64,000 nucleotides of DNA from Clostridium cuniculi (GCF_004353185.1 NZ_SMUS01000019.1:1-64000), one strand, 5' to 3'; shown: positions 52,294-62,059, numbered from the stretch's first letter. The notes: a model not told the origin generated them from the sequence alone. Numbers and translations: made by a program.

Positions 52294-53084
52294 TAAAAAA
52301 AGCTAACTTTAATAAAAATAATAGCTGCAATAACTTTTGCTGCACAAAAATTGAAAACTTTTCTGTTACCATTGGTAATAACGAAATACTTAAAGATGTA
52401 AATCTCCATATTCATTGTGGAGAGCTTACATCTATTATTGGACCGAATGGTGCTGGTAAAAGTACCTTACTTAAAGCCTTACTTGGAGAAGTTAAACATT
52501 CTGGAAATTTAAATTTTATCGGTCAGAATGATAATAAATATCATCAACCTATAATTGGATATGTTCCTCAATATTTAACATTTGATAAAGATACTCCTAT
52601 TAGTGTACTTGATTTATTTGTCTGTTGTAAGACTTCTATGCCTTCATGGTTAAGACCTAAAAAGAAAATCCGAGAAGATGTATTAGAAAGCCTAAAAAGA
52701 GTAAAAGTTCCTCATTTAATAGATAGACGTCTTGGAGCTTTATCCGGTGGAGAACTTCAAAGAGTTTTACTTGCATTAGCACTTGATCCAATGCCTAATA
52801 TATTACTATTAGATGAACCCGTATCTGGAGTTGATCAAAATGGATTAGAATTATTTTATGAAATACTTATGGATATCAAAAAGAATTATGATTTATCAAT
52901 TATCTTAGTTTCTCATGATTTAGATTTAGTTTATAAATATTCTGATCGTGTAGCACTTGTAAATGGAACAATAGTTTGTTCCGGTAGCCCAAAACAAGTT
53001 TTTAATAATCCTGCTACACAAAAAATATTTGGATTATCATTAAATCATTCTAATGAAGACTCATCTAAAACAGGAGGCATTTAA
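52290..53084 (+). CDS. ATPase of the Zn2+-type ABC transporter
   Basis: A 264-residue ATP-binding subunit. It has Walker A GPNGAGKST, signature LSGGELQR, Walker B ILLLDEPVSGVD and the H-loop VSHD. The stretch VPQYLTFDKDTPISVLDLF is characteristic of ZnuC/MntB-type ATPases. Its ATG overlaps the stop of the lipoprotein gene (ATGA), giving tight translational coupling. A short Asn/Cys-rich start (FNKNNSCNNFCCTK) precedes the domain and is unusual; it might bind metal, though nothing shows it. It energises the permease encoded 3 bases downstream. Confidence 0.92.
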   Translation: MIKKANFNKNNSCNNFCCTKIENFSVTIGNNEILKDVNLHIHCGELTSIIGPNGAGKSTLLKALLGEVKHSGNLNFIGQNDNKYHQPIIGYVPQYLTFDKDTPISVLDLFVCCKTSMPSWLRPKKKIREDVLESLKRVKVPHLIDRRLGALSGGELQRVLLALALDPMPNILLLDEPVSGVDQNGLELFYEILMDIKKNYDLSIILVSHDLDLVYKYSDRVALVNGTIVCSGSPKQVFNNPATQKIFGLSLNHSNEDSSKTGGI

Positions 53085-53087
53085 GAT

Positions 53088-53930
53088 ATGTTTGATTCTA
53101 TATATAATTTTATTCATTTAATACTGCCATTCCAATGGCTATCTTTCGATTTTATGAAGAATGCTTTTTTAGCTATTTTAATAGTTACTCCCCTTTTCGG
53201 ACTTTTAAGTACTATGGTTGTGAGCAATAAAATGTCTTTCTTTGCAGATTCCTTAGGACATGGAGCCTTTACTGGAATAGCTATCGGAATTCTTTTAGGT
53301 GGTATTGATCCAATGTGGGGAGCAACGTTATTTTCAATTTGTTTTGCAATCTCCATAACAATTATAAAAAATAAAGGAACTTCATCCACTGATACAATAA
53401 TTGGCGTTTTCTCATCTACTGCAATAGCTTTAGGTTTAGTACTTATGAGTTTTTCTAGTAGCTTAAGTAAATTTTCATCTTACTTAGTAGGAGATTTACT
53501 TAGCATAACTCAAAAAGAGATCATTTTACTGTTTATTGTATTTATTATAGTTATTATACTTTGGGCTTTAATATTTAATAAATTACTTATAACAAGCTTA
53601 AATCCATCCCTTGCAAATAGTCGTGGTATGAATACTCTATTAATAGAAATTATTTTTACTTGTACTATAGCTGTTATAGTTACTTTAACTGTAAGATGGG
53701 TCGGTTTATTAATAATAAATTCCCTTTTAGTTTTACCTGCTGCTGCAGCTCGTAATATCTCTAAAAATGTTCGTCAATATCATTTATTCTCAGTATTAAT
53801 TGCTATATTCTCTGGTATTACAGGACTAATAATTTCATATTATTTAAATACTGTTACAGGAGCAACAATTGTTCTTGTGTCAGCAGTAATATTCTTTATA
53901 ACTTTAATTATCAGACGTAAGTTTGTATAA
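53088..53930 (+). CDS. Permease of the Zn2+-type ABC transporter
   Basis: A 280-residue membrane protein with eight predicted helices, of the ABC-3 (ZnuB/MntC) family. Recognisable stretches are SFFADSLGHGAFTGIAIGIL, SSSLSKFSSYLVGDLLSI, TVRWVGLLIINSLLVLPAAA and NTVTGATIVLVSAVIFF. It forms the channel dimer with the ATPase encoded immediately upstream. An AGGAGGC ribosome binding site is inside the end of the ATPase gene. Confidence 0.92.
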   Translation: MFDSIYNFIHLILPFQWLSFDFMKNAFLAILIVTPLFGLLSTMVVSNKMSFFADSLGHGAFTGIAIGILLGGIDPMWGATLFSICFAISITIIKNKGTSSTDTIIGVFSSTAIALGLVLMSFSSSLSKFSSYLVGDLLSITQKEIILLFIVFIIVIILWALIFNKLLITSLNPSLANSRGMNTLLIEIIFTCTIAVIVTLTVRWVGLLIINSLLVLPAAAARNISKNVRQYHLFSVLIAIFSGITGLIISYYLNTVTGATIVLVSAVIFFITLIIRRKFV

Positions 53931-53960
53931 TATAATTAAATAATACCTGGAGGTAATAAA

Positions 53961-54398
53961 TTGGATAATGAAATTAACTTTAGTGATATACTTAAAGCAA
54001 AAGGATTAAAAGTAACTAAGCATAGAACCTCTGTACTTCAGGTACTATCCGAAAGTACACAACCTCTTAGTGCTGAAGAAATTTATTCAAAATTAAAGGA
54101 AAGTTCAATTTCTATAAATTTATCATCAATTTATAAAATATTAGATTCTCTATCTAATAAAAATGTGCTTTCTAAATGTATTTTAGGAGACGATAATAGA
54201 ACATCTTATGAAATGAATACTTCTGAACATAGGCATCACTTGATTTGTAAACAATGTAAAGAAGTATTTCCTATAACTGATTGTCCTCTATGTGTTTATG
54301 AAAAGCATCTAAGAGAAGATATGGATTTTGATGTAACAGAACATCGTCTTGAAATATACGGTTATTGTCGCAACTGCAAAAAAATGACTAAGGAGTAA
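53961..54398 (+). CDS. Fur-family metalloregulator (Zur-like)
   Basis: A 145-residue repressor. The N-terminal winged helix (LKVTKHRTSVLQVLSES, EIYSKLKESSISINLSSIYK) is followed by the metal-sensing half with HRHHLICKQCKEVFPITDC, then C-terminal CxxC in GYCRNCKK, so both structural Zn pairs are present. Placement as the fourth gene of the zinc operon and the operator-like repeat at 51281 favour zinc sensing. The start codon is TTG at 53961, set by GGAGG 7 bases upstream; no in-frame ATG lies nearby. The terminator at 54379-54420 begins inside its last codons. Confidence 0.88.
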   Translation: MDNEINFSDILKAKGLKVTKHRTSVLQVLSESTQPLSAEEIYSKLKESSISINLSSIYKILDSLSNKNVLSKCILGDDNRTSYEMNTSEHRHHLICKQCKEVFPITDCPLCVYEKHLREDMDFDVTEHRLEIYGYCRNCKKMTKE

Positions 54399-54420
54399 AC
54401 CTCTCTCTTAGTCATTTTTT
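54379..54420. terminator. Bidirectional terminator overlapping the Fur-family stop
   Basis: AAAAAATGACTAAG (54379-54392), which encodes KKMTK, pairs with CTTAGTCATTTTTT (54407-54420). It also ends the convergent galM gene. Confidence 0.87.
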
Positions 54421-54425
54421 ATTTA

Positions 54426-55487
54426 TTATTTATTAATAATGCTCATTTTATAAACTGTAGTATGTTTATATTCTTCTCCAGCTTTTAACACTATATTAGA
54501 AAAACCTGAATGGTGTAAGCTATCTGGGAAGTATTGTGTTTCAAGACATAATCCTTGTCTCTTTTTATACCTTACTCCACCTTTTCCAATTTCATTTTCA
54601 TTTAAAAAATTACCTGTATAAAATTGCACCCCTGGCTTTGTAGTAAATACTTCTAGCATTCTTCCAGTCTTATCTTCTATAACTTCTGCAACCTTCTTAA
54701 GCTCTCCTGTATAGTCATCAATAATCCAGTTATGATCATATCCATTTCCATTAATTAATTGATCATATTCTTTATTTATATCTGCTCCAATACATTTTAA
54801 ATTGCTAAAATCCATAGGTGTTCCTTCTACACTTCTTATTTCACCAGTAGGTATACTTTCAGAATCTGAAGCAGTTATATTTTTTGCATAAATTCTAACC
54901 TTATGATCTAATATATCTCCTGAAGCATGACCTTTTAAGTTAAAATATGAATGATTAGTTAAATTTAAAACTGTATTTTTATCACATTTTCCATAATAAT
55001 TAATAATCAGTTCATTTTCTTTTGTTAACTTATACTCAACAGTAACCTCTAAATTTCCCGGATACTCTTCTTCACCATCTTTACTCAGATATGATAACTT
55101 TAAATAATCTCCATCCTTATCATTTAAAACTTCTGAATCCCAAACTACCCTATTAAAGCCTTTAACACCACCATGTAGATGATTATTACCATCATTTTTT
55201 GCAAGTTTATACTTTACTCCATCTACATCAATTTCAGCTTTTCCAATTCTATTAGCACAACGTCCAATAATAGCACCAAAATATGTCGTTGTAGTCTTAT
55301 AGTCTTCAAAATTATCATATCCTAAAACAATATCATCTTTTGTTCCAAGCTTATCTGGTGTAATTAATGATAATATAATACCTCCATAATTTGTTATTTT
55401 TATGCTTGTATTTTCATTAGATAATGTGTAAACATAGACCTCTTTGCCATCAATTCTATTTAAAATTTCTTCTCTTTGTATTCTCAT
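54426..55487 (-). CDS. galM: Aldose 1-epimerase (galactose mutarotase)
   Basis: A 353-residue cytoplasmic enzyme that interconverts the alpha and beta anomers of galactose and glucose. The catalytic His residues are in NNHLHGGVKGF (about 100-110) and LTNHSYFNLKG, and the general-base Glu is in LCLETQYFPDS near residue 318. GAIIGRCANRIG and NGYDHNWI are further family signatures. The length is typical. No galK or galT is adjacent; the type I pullulanase nearby on the same strand gives a loose carbohydrate context, but the two are separated by another gene. Confidence 0.93.
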   Translation of the reverse strand: MRIQREEILNRIDGKEVYVYTLSNENTSIKITNYGGIILSLITPDKLGTKDDIVLGYDNFEDYKTTTTYFGAIIGRCANRIGKAEIDVDGVKYKLAKNDGNNHLHGGVKGFNRVVWDSEVLNDKDGDYLKLSYLSKDGEEEYPGNLEVTVEYKLTKENELIINYYGKCDKNTVLNLTNHSYFNLKGHASGDILDHKVRIYAKNITASDSESIPTGEIRSVEGTPMDFSNLKCIGADINKEYDQLINGNGYDHNWIIDDYTGELKKVAEVIEDKTGRMLEVFTTKPGVQFYTGNFLNENEIGKGGVRYKKRQGLCLETQYFPDSLHHSGFSNIVLKAGEEYKHTTVYKMSIINK

Positions 55488-55577
55488 TATTCCCCTCCAT
55501 TAATATGTTTATATAACATAATGTCATATATCATATTAATTATAACAATCATACCAGTTACTGTAAACATTATCAGT

Positions 55578-56390
55578 TTAACTTATAAAATTTTCACTTT
55601 TAAGAATTATATCTAACTGCATAACAATTTCATTAATATCTTCTAATATTACATTATCACATTTTGAAATATCTTTAATTAATTTTTCAATATCTTCTAA
55701 TGCATTATTAGGTAGTTTATTACACATAGTATTAACTATACTTAAAAGCCTTTTTTCTCCTGGATGTGGAATTTCATTTATAGCAAATATAATATCAAAA
55801 TAACTATCCAAAAATGCAGCTATTCTATTATTTAAATTTACTATATCTTTCCTATTTATAGCTTTCTCTATTTGGTTATAATATGCTGAGAAATTCTTTT
55901 TTAATATAGGATAATTTTTACTAACTATATTGTTTTTGAGCTCTGCTGGATATTTTATAGTATACTTTTCTTTAAGATTTTTAAATTTCCCAGTTTTATC
56001 AAAAACTATTAATGAATTAATCACATTATGCCAAAAACATGTACTGTATCCAATAGATGCATTATGTTTTTCTAGAACATTTTTTAATTCATTCTCTAGC
56101 CAATTAAAATCAAAATAAACTATATCAATTTGTATTGATGAATTTCTTAATACAAATTCATCAGATACTCCCCAAAAGGTATTATTTATCTCCATCAAGT
56201 CAGAAAACTTTTTTACAATACTCTCTCTTTTTTCAATAGGTATATCCTTATCTGTAATTATATTTATATCAATATCTGAATAATTATCCTTTCTTCCACT
56301 GGCACATGATCCAGCTAAAGTTATTGCAACTACTTCTCCTAATCTTTTGAATTCATTAACTATCTGATAAACTATCATATTCATTCCCAT
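55578..56390 (-). CDS. Nucleotidyltransferase-fold protein
   Basis: A 270-residue protein of the Pol-beta/MNT nucleotidyltransferase superfamily. The active site ITLAGSCASGRKDNYSDIDI (about 20-40 from this start) has the G-S-x-x-x-G helix and the D-x-D metal pair, and a third acidic residue may be DIVYFD further on. The C-terminal half is helical. The size is close to aminoglycoside nucleotidyltransferases and to uncharacterised DUF4037-like proteins; resistance is not implied. I chose the ATG at 56390 with AAAAGGGGTG before it rather than a GTG three codons upstream. It is alone between pulA and galM. Confidence 0.75.
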   Translation of the reverse strand: MGMNMIVYQIVNEFKRLGEVVAITLAGSCASGRKDNYSDIDINIITDKDIPIEKRESIVKKFSDLMEINNTFWGVSDEFVLRNSSIQIDIVYFDFNWLENELKNVLEKHNASIGYSTCFWHNVINSLIVFDKTGKFKNLKEKYTIKYPAELKNNIVSKNYPILKKNFSAYYNQIEKAINRKDIVNLNNRIAAFLDSYFDIIFAINEIPHPGEKRLLSIVNTMCNKLPNNALEDIEKLIKDISKCDNVILEDINEIVMQLDIILKSENFIS

Positions 56391-56423
56391 AAAGCTCACC
56401 CCTTTTTATTAGTTTGAAATATA

Positions 56424-56470
56424 ATATAGAATGCAACTAATTAATTTTCATATTAAGTTACATTCTATAT
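56424..56470 (-). terminator. Hairpin terminator after pulA
   Basis: ATATAGAATGCAACT (56424-56438) pairs with AGTTACATTCTATAT (56456-56470) with one G-U pair on the minus strand. The T run after it is short. Confidence 0.5.
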
Positions 56471-56498
56471 ATTCTATTTTATTGCTTATATATTTAAT

Positions 56499-58487
56499 CT
56501 ATTGTTTTATTAATACCTTTATGGATTTTGGAGCAATACTAACTATATCATCATTTAAAACTTCTATAACTTTATTTCCTGCTTTTTTATCATTAACAAA
56601 TACTCCCCAATTTTCTTCATGAAGATTTACCTTTTCTTCTGTTTCATTTGCATTTATTATAACTGCTATTTTAGAACACTTATCATCTATATTCTTAGAA
56701 TCTATTATATATGCAACTAAATTATCAGATTCAAAATCTTTTCCCTTTTCTAAGAAATGAATATTTTTTTGTATATCTTTATTGCTATTCATTCTAAATG
56801 CTTTATATTCTTTTCTTAATGAAATTAACCCTTTATAATATTCAACTAGATCCTTATACTCAATTTTTCTATCCCAATAAATTTTATTTACCTTATCGGA
56901 AGAAGCAAAACTATTTTCTACTAATTTTCCATCTTCATCAACCTTAGTTCTTGCCATTTCTTCTCCAGCATGTATAAAACTTATTCCTTGTGAAGTTAAT
57001 ATTATACCAGCTATTAATTTATTAATTTTTATCAATTCCTCTTTACTAGCTTCTGGTGATACTATCTGAAGCTTATCCCACAAAGTATAATTATCATGTG
57101 CAGATGCATAAGTTACTGTTTGATAAGGTTCATTAGCCCAAAATTCATCTGAATACACTATATTAGTTTTATCTACTTCTTTATGTGGTGTTGATGCAAC
57201 AACAGCAAATTTAATAGTTTCTTCAAGTCCATCTTTTCCATTTGCAAATCCAGCCTCTTTTTCATAGAAAACATGCCCCTTAACTCCATCTCTACAATCA
57301 TCACTAAAAGCTGCTATTTGTAATTCACCAAATTTATAAGTGTTTTTCTTTAAAGCCGCATCATCTTCTTTTAAAGGGCTTGGACCTCCCATCCATCCTT
57401 CGCCGTAAACAATTATACTTGGGTCTATTTTATTTAACTCTTCTCTTATTAACTTCATAGTCTCTATATCATGTATACCCATTAAATCAAATCTGAATCC
57501 ATCAATATGATATTCTTTAGCCCAATATACTACTGAATCTACCATATATCTTCTAAACATATATCTATCAGAAGCTGTTTCATTACCACAAGCTGAAGCA
57601 TCACTATAATTTCCTTCTTCATCTTGTCTATAATAATATTTAGGAACAGCTTTATTTAAGCATGAATCTAAATTAAAAGTATGATTATAAACAACATCCA
57701 TAATCACTCTTATTCCAGATTCATGTAATGCCTTTACCATTTCCTTAAATTCTCTTATTCTAACATCACCTAAATATGGATTTGTTGAATAAGATCCCTC
57801 AGGAACATTATAATTTTCTGGATCATATCCCCAATTAAATTGAGGTTCATCAAGCTTTGTTTCATCTACTGAGCCATAATCAAAAGATGGTAATAAATGA
57901 ATATGTGTAAATCCCATATTTTTTATATGATTTATTACAGTCTTTACATTAGTTCCAGGAATATGACTATTACTCTCAGTAAGACCTTTAAATTTACCTT
58001 TAAATTCATCTTTTATGCCTGATGTCTCATCTATAGTTAAATCTTTTACATGAGCCTCATATATTATCGAATCTGTAGGTTCCTTTAGTTCGGGTTTCTT
58101 ATCTTCTTCCCATCCTTCTGGATTAGTACTATTCAAATCAATTACCATTCCACGTTTACCATTGACTCCTACTGCTTTAGCATATGGATCAACAACTTCA
58201 TTAACTATTCCATCTATAGTAACTAAATAATTATAATATTCCCCATTTAACTCTTCATTAATTTCTACTATCCAAGTTCCATTAATGCCCTTATTCATAT
58301 TGTAAGTTTTAACCGGCTTACAGTTATAATCATATCCATCATCACCATATAACACTAAATCAACTTTTTCTGCTGTTGGTGCCCATAAAATAAACTTACT
58401 TTTCTCCTTTGAATAAACTACTCCTAATTCTCCATCATAGTTATATAATTTTTCAAATTCATTATTAAATATTAATTCTCTACCCAT
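56499..58487 (-). CDS. pulA: Type I pullulanase
   Basis: A 662-residue GH13 debranching enzyme that hydrolyses alpha-1,6 links in pullulan, glycogen or limit dextrins. An N-terminal CBM48 (LGVVYSKEKSKFILWAPTAE) precedes the catalytic barrel. The pullulanase signature FNWGYDPENYNVPEGSYS is present, as are VVYNHT, the nucleophile Asp in DGFRFDLMGIHD, the acid Glu in YGEGWMG, and YASAHDNYTLWD. There is no signal peptide, so it is intracellular and likely works on glycogen or imported maltodextrin. I chose the ATG at 58487, preceded by GGGAGATGAGGA, over the ATG at 58502 that overlaps this site. Confidence 0.93.
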   Translation of the reverse strand: MGRELIFNNEFEKLYNYDGELGVVYSKEKSKFILWAPTAEKVDLVLYGDDGYDYNCKPVKTYNMNKGINGTWIVEINEELNGEYYNYLVTIDGIVNEVVDPYAKAVGVNGKRGMVIDLNSTNPEGWEEDKKPELKEPTDSIIYEAHVKDLTIDETSGIKDEFKGKFKGLTESNSHIPGTNVKTVINHIKNMGFTHIHLLPSFDYGSVDETKLDEPQFNWGYDPENYNVPEGSYSTNPYLGDVRIREFKEMVKALHESGIRVIMDVVYNHTFNLDSCLNKAVPKYYYRQDEEGNYSDASACGNETASDRYMFRRYMVDSVVYWAKEYHIDGFRFDLMGIHDIETMKLIREELNKIDPSIIVYGEGWMGGPSPLKEDDAALKKNTYKFGELQIAAFSDDCRDGVKGHVFYEKEAGFANGKDGLEETIKFAVVASTPHKEVDKTNIVYSDEFWANEPYQTVTYASAHDNYTLWDKLQIVSPEASKEELIKINKLIAGIILTSQGISFIHAGEEMARTKVDEDGKLVENSFASSDKVNKIYWDRKIEYKDLVEYYKGLISLRKEYKAFRMNSNKDIQKNIHFLEKGKDFESDNLVAYIIDSKNIDDKCSKIAVIINANETEEKVNLHEENWGVFVNDKKAGNKVIEVLNDDIVSIAPKSIKVLIKQ

Positions 58488-58704
58488 TTCCTCATCTCCC
58501 ATTAAATTAAGTCTACTTTATATAAACATAACTTTGGAATCGTTACCAAATATATGCTTAATATAATTTTATACCAAATCTACTTTTATATCTATAAAAA
58601 TAATTAGATTTTTTTTATTTTTTATAATATATTACTATTAATATATATATTTTAAAATTTATAGTTTTAATTACAACTTTTCCTTATTAACTTAAAAATA
58701 ATAG

Positions 58705-58755
58705 TATAAATCAAAGATAAAATAATTTAAAAATTTATTTTATCTTTGATTTATA
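58705..58755. terminator. Long terminator hairpin
   Basis: TATAAATCAAAGATAAAATA (58705-58724) pairs perfectly with its complement at 58736-58755. It lies 41 bases after the LCP gene's stop. The remaining gene-free sequence at 58503-58704 is A/T-rich and shows only the presumed pulA promoter area, with no clear element. Confidence 0.8.
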
Positions 58756-58796
58756 ATGTTTTCATTATTAACCTATTAACTAATTTTCATAGTGAT

Positions 58797-59969
58797 TTAT
58801 TCCCATTCCTCATCAATATATTCTTCATCATCCTCATATGAGTTATTATCTTGATATTTTTCATAATCTATATTATTATCTGAATTACTATTCTCATAAT
58901 CACTTTCATATTCATCAATCCATTCACCAGTTTTATATTCATTAAGTGCTTCTCTTAAAGAATTATAATCAAATTTGCTTTCATCTGGCTCTATACCATT
59001 AAATATGAAATCATGCAAAATCTCTGTGTTTTGCTCCCTATCCATTATGAATACCCATCCAATTTCTCCACCATAATTCATATCATCGGCTAATTCTGTA
59101 ACTGGTATATGAATTTGTTTTGTTTCTAAGCTTGGAAATTTATAAATTGTATATGCCATATTTAAAGCATCTAAAAGATCTATATTAGTATTTATATAAT
59201 CAAGCATACTATTCATAATTCCTAAATACTTTGTAGGTTTTGTTTCTCTTAGCTTTTCAGCCACTTTAAACAATACCTCTCTTTGCCTTTCAGTTCTTTC
59301 AAATTCATCTCCAACACCTTTTCTTATTCTTGCATAAGATAAAGCCTGCTTTCCATTTAACAATTGCAATCCACTCTCTGTAACAGGACAATCATTTCCT
59401 CCGGTAGACTCACCTATATACTTATTTAATTCATCTAATTGATAGTCTTTAACATCAATTTCTAATCCACCCATTTGATCAATTATAGCCTCAAAACCCC
59501 AGAAATTTATTATTATATACTTATCTATATTTATATTATATGTTTCTTGTATTGTATCTTTTAATAAATTTATTCCCCCAAAAGCCATAGCTGCATTTAA
59601 TTTATAAGGACCATACCCATCAATATCAACTAGTGTGTCTCTAAATAACGATGTTAATCTTATTTCCTTATTATTATTATCTAAAGTTGCAATTATAATA
59701 GAATCTGCTCTAGCACTTTCTTTTAAATCTCTAGCATCTGTCCCCACTAACAATACATTAGTTATACCTTCAACCTCTTCATAATCAACTTCCTCTTCAT
59801 TTTTCTTCTCTACAGTTTTAATTTCTATCTCACTTGGCTCTGCATATATTTTACTTTTTACATAACTATAGTACCCTATAACTACTCCAACAACAACGGC
59901 AAGTACTATAGATATAGTTGAAATTATTATTCTATTTCTTAAAGAATATCTTTTTTTATCCTTATTCAC
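58797..59969 (-). CDS. LytR-CpsA-Psr (LCP) family cell-wall ligase
   Basis: A 390-residue membrane-anchored enzyme that attaches glycopolymers (teichoic acid or capsule) to peptidoglycan from lipid carriers. A basic N terminus (NKDKKRYSLRNR) and one membrane helix at about 12-32 place the LCP domain outside. Signature features are NVLLVGTDARDLKESARADS, ITLTSLFRDTLVDIDGYG-like RLTSLFRDTLVDI, KLNAAMAFGG, LNGKQALSYARIR and the final Arg pair in FERTERQREVL. The last 60 residues are an acidic Asp/Glu/Asn/Tyr tail of unusual length. It is a single gene. Confidence 0.92.
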   Translation of the reverse strand: MNKDKKRYSLRNRIIISTISIVLAVVVGVVIGYYSYVKSKIYAEPSEIEIKTVEKKNEEEVDYEEVEGITNVLLVGTDARDLKESARADSIIIATLDNNNKEIRLTSLFRDTLVDIDGYGPYKLNAAMAFGGINLLKDTIQETYNINIDKYIIINFWGFEAIIDQMGGLEIDVKDYQLDELNKYIGESTGGNDCPVTESGLQLLNGKQALSYARIRKGVGDEFERTERQREVLFKVAEKLRETKPTKYLGIMNSMLDYINTNIDLLDALNMAYTIYKFPSLETKQIHIPVTELADDMNYGGEIGWVFIMDREQNTEILHDFIFNGIEPDESKFDYNSLREALNEYKTGEWIDEYESDYENSNSDNNIDYEKYQDNNSYEDDEEYIDEEWE

Positions 59970-60156
59970 TCTTATTGCCTCCTAATATGTTGGATTGCTA
60001 CTATCTTTATTATTTTACCATATTTAGTATAATTTATATAGTTATTTTTATAAATGTAATTATTAATTTATAGTTAACTATATATCTATTTTTGACTTAT
60101 TTAATTATATATATAATATAAAAATACAAATCAAAAAATATTTTTACACAATAAAA

Positions 60157-60185
60157 AAGATTGTAAGAAAAATTCTTACAATCTT
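60157..60185 (-). terminator. Terminator of the zinc-ribbon gene
   Basis: AAGATTGTAAGAA (60157-60169) pairs with TTCTTACAATCTT (60173-60185) around AAA, 11 bases after the stop, with TTTTTTATTG following on the minus strand. Confidence 0.87.
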
Positions 60186-60195
60186 ATAAACTTAA

Positions 60196-60354
60196 TTACT
60201 TTCTGTTGTTTTGTTGAGCTTTTCTTGCTCTTCTACAATCAACGCATCTTACTGGTTCGTTATCAAACCCTTTTTCTTTGTAGAAAGCTTGCTCTCCTTC
60301 AGTAAATAAAAATTCTTTTCCGCAGTCTCTGCATACGATAGTCTTATCTGCCAT
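60196..60354 (-). CDS. Small zinc-ribbon protein
   Basis: A 52-residue protein with two CxxC knuckles: CRDCGKEFLFTEGEQAFY and VRCVDCRRARK. This is the pattern of the probable zinc-ribbon family found as a tiny single-domain protein in clostridia, with a basic, Asn/Gln-rich tail. It probably binds one zinc ion and possibly nucleic acid; no role is established. I chose the ATG at 60354, which follows TGGAGGAATTTATA. An upstream in-frame start at 60399 lacks a ribosome binding site. An 110-120-base leader precedes it. Confidence 0.8.
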   Translation of the reverse strand: MADKTIVCRDCGKEFLFTEGEQAFYKEKGFDNEPVRCVDCRRARKAQQNNRK

Positions 60355-60472
60355 TATAAATTCCTCCATTTTCTTAAGATTTATCATGGTTAATAACATA
60401 TCTCTTGAATAGGAGAAATTTTATTAATCTACTTTAAATCTTGTAACTAGTCAAAAATTTGACTTCTCTCTA

Positions 60473-60500
60473 ATTATAACACATCTACTATTTTTTACAA
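60473..60500 (-). promoter_or_regulatory. Promoter of the zinc-ribbon gene
   Basis: On the minus strand TTGTAA (60495-60500), a 16-base spacer and TATAAT (60473-60478). The leader of about 110 bases contains a small hairpin, AGTCAAATTTTTGACT, near its 5' end. Confidence 0.65.
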
Positions 60501-60600
60501 CACTTTTATAAACTTTTTTAAAAATTTTTTCTGATTATGTAATATATTGTTTTTTTTATAAAAATGAACACTATATTTTCAAGGATATTTTAAATTAATT

Positions 60601-62058
60601 TTAATCTCCTATTATTAATTCACCATCAACAAAAGCCTTTTCCCATTGCTCTACATAACTTCCACTACACCACTCTGCCATTATTATCTCATCATCTTCA
60701 CCGATAGGTACAGTAACTAAAGGTTCCGTTATTATACTTCCATTTTCTATTTTATAAACTGCTATATAGCTATCAAATTGAACTAATGCAATCTTACATA
60801 AAGGAGATATAAATACATCTTTAAAAAATCCTAACTGTTGCTTTAGAGACTTCCATGATATATACAAAGAATTATAATTTATAAATCTACTATCTGGTAG
60901 CATTGATAACTTAAAGCTTTCTCCTGCATCACTCATATCTTTAGGTAACAAATTAGCAACAAATCTCCATCGTCCTATGCTTCTTTCAATAGCTACATTA
61001 TTATAATCTATTAAAGAAAGATTTATTTTATCTATTTGTTCTTTAGATAAACTATTAATTTTATTTTGAAATTCTTCTAAATATTCTTCCTTTTCAGAAC
61101 CAATAAATATTTCGTCCATTTGTAATCCATTTTTAATATTAATATTATTTATAGGTATTATTTGATAAATTGGATAATTTCCCTCAAAAGAATCCCCTTC
61201 ATATTTCCCTATTGATATATAATCATTCCCAACAAATTTTATAGTTTTATATTCACTTTTATCTAAGATTATATTTTCAACTGCATGATTTTCTATTTTT
61301 TCATTATATTTTCCCACTTGAAACTCATCATATTCAAAACCATTCATGCTCTTTTGATTGACTTCTAATTTCCATATTCCATTTATTCTTGGAAAAATAA
61401 TACTAGACTTTTCATATATACTTCCTATTTCCCAGTTATCATGAGATATCCATAAAGTTCTATACTCATCGTTACTATATACTCCATCAGCAATTTTTTT
61501 ACTTGGAGTTTTAATTCCTAACATAACTCCTTCTTTTACATCAAACTCTTCTTCGTCAGTTTCATTTGCTATAGACGTAGTATTTTCAACATCATCAAAA
61601 TTAACATTTTTATTTACTTTACTTAATTTGAACAAACTACTTTTATATAAAAATATCATCTCAGTATCAGAATTTAAAAAGAATTCACCTATTATTTGAT
61701 TTTGATCAATAATAGATATGAAATCTACAGTTTCTCTACCATTCATAAAAGTGTTCATAGTTAAGTTGCTTTCGTATGAAAGAATATAATCCCCCTGAAC
61801 AACCTTTAACTTATAATGAATATTGGCTTCATAATTATCTGCAATATTAATTTTATTGCTACTTAGCTTTATTTCATCTCCAATTAAAGAATTATTATCT
61901 TCTTCATCATCTTTCTCTCCTAATTGTTCTACTGAATCAATTTTCCAAGTTCCAATAAAGTTAAAAACATTATCACTTTCATCATTACTAACCTTTGATT
62001 TACATCCAAAAAATAATATTATAACAAGAGATAATATTATCAAAAATTTCTTATTCAT
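60601..62058 (-). CDS. Lipoprotein of unknown function, co-transcribed with a sensor kinase
   Basis: A 485-residue exported lipoprotein. The signal peptide ends in the lipobox LFFGC (Cys at residue 19), so it is anchored to the outer face of the membrane. Just after it comes FIGTWKIDSVEQLG, similar to the start of lipocalin-like stress proteins, and the motif GTWK-type IGRWRFVANLLP recurs near residue 365. Much of the middle is beta-rich without a recognised family. Its ATG follows the stop of the kinase gene by one base, with AGGGAGAAAT inside the kinase gene as ribosome binding site. It is therefore in the operon of the two-component system and may modulate or report on the same envelope signal. 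Confidence 0.72.
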   Translation of the reverse strand: MNKKFLIILSLVIILFFGCKSKVSNDESDNVFNFIGTWKIDSVEQLGEKDDEEDNNSLIGDEIKLSSNKINIADNYEANIHYKLKVVQGDYILSYESNLTMNTFMNGRETVDFISIIDQNQIIGEFFLNSDTEMIFLYKSSLFKLSKVNKNVNFDDVENTTSIANETDEEEFDVKEGVMLGIKTPSKKIADGVYSNDEYRTLWISHDNWEIGSIYEKSSIIFPRINGIWKLEVNQKSMNGFEYDEFQVGKYNEKIENHAVENIILDKSEYKTIKFVGNDYISIGKYEGDSFEGNYPIYQIIPINNINIKNGLQMDEIFIGSEKEEYLEEFQNKINSLSKEQIDKINLSLIDYNNVAIERSIGRWRFVANLLPKDMSDAGESFKLSMLPDSRFINYNSLYISWKSLKQQLGFFKDVFISPLCKIALVQFDSYIAVYKIENGSIITEPLVTVPIGEDDEIIMAEWCSGSYVEQWEKAFVDGELIIGD

Positions 62059-62059
62059 A

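Noticed and set aside
55578-56390. Aminoglycoside resistance nucleotidyltransferase
   Set aside because: Only the general nucleotidyltransferase motif is visible; the rest does not show features of a known resistance family.
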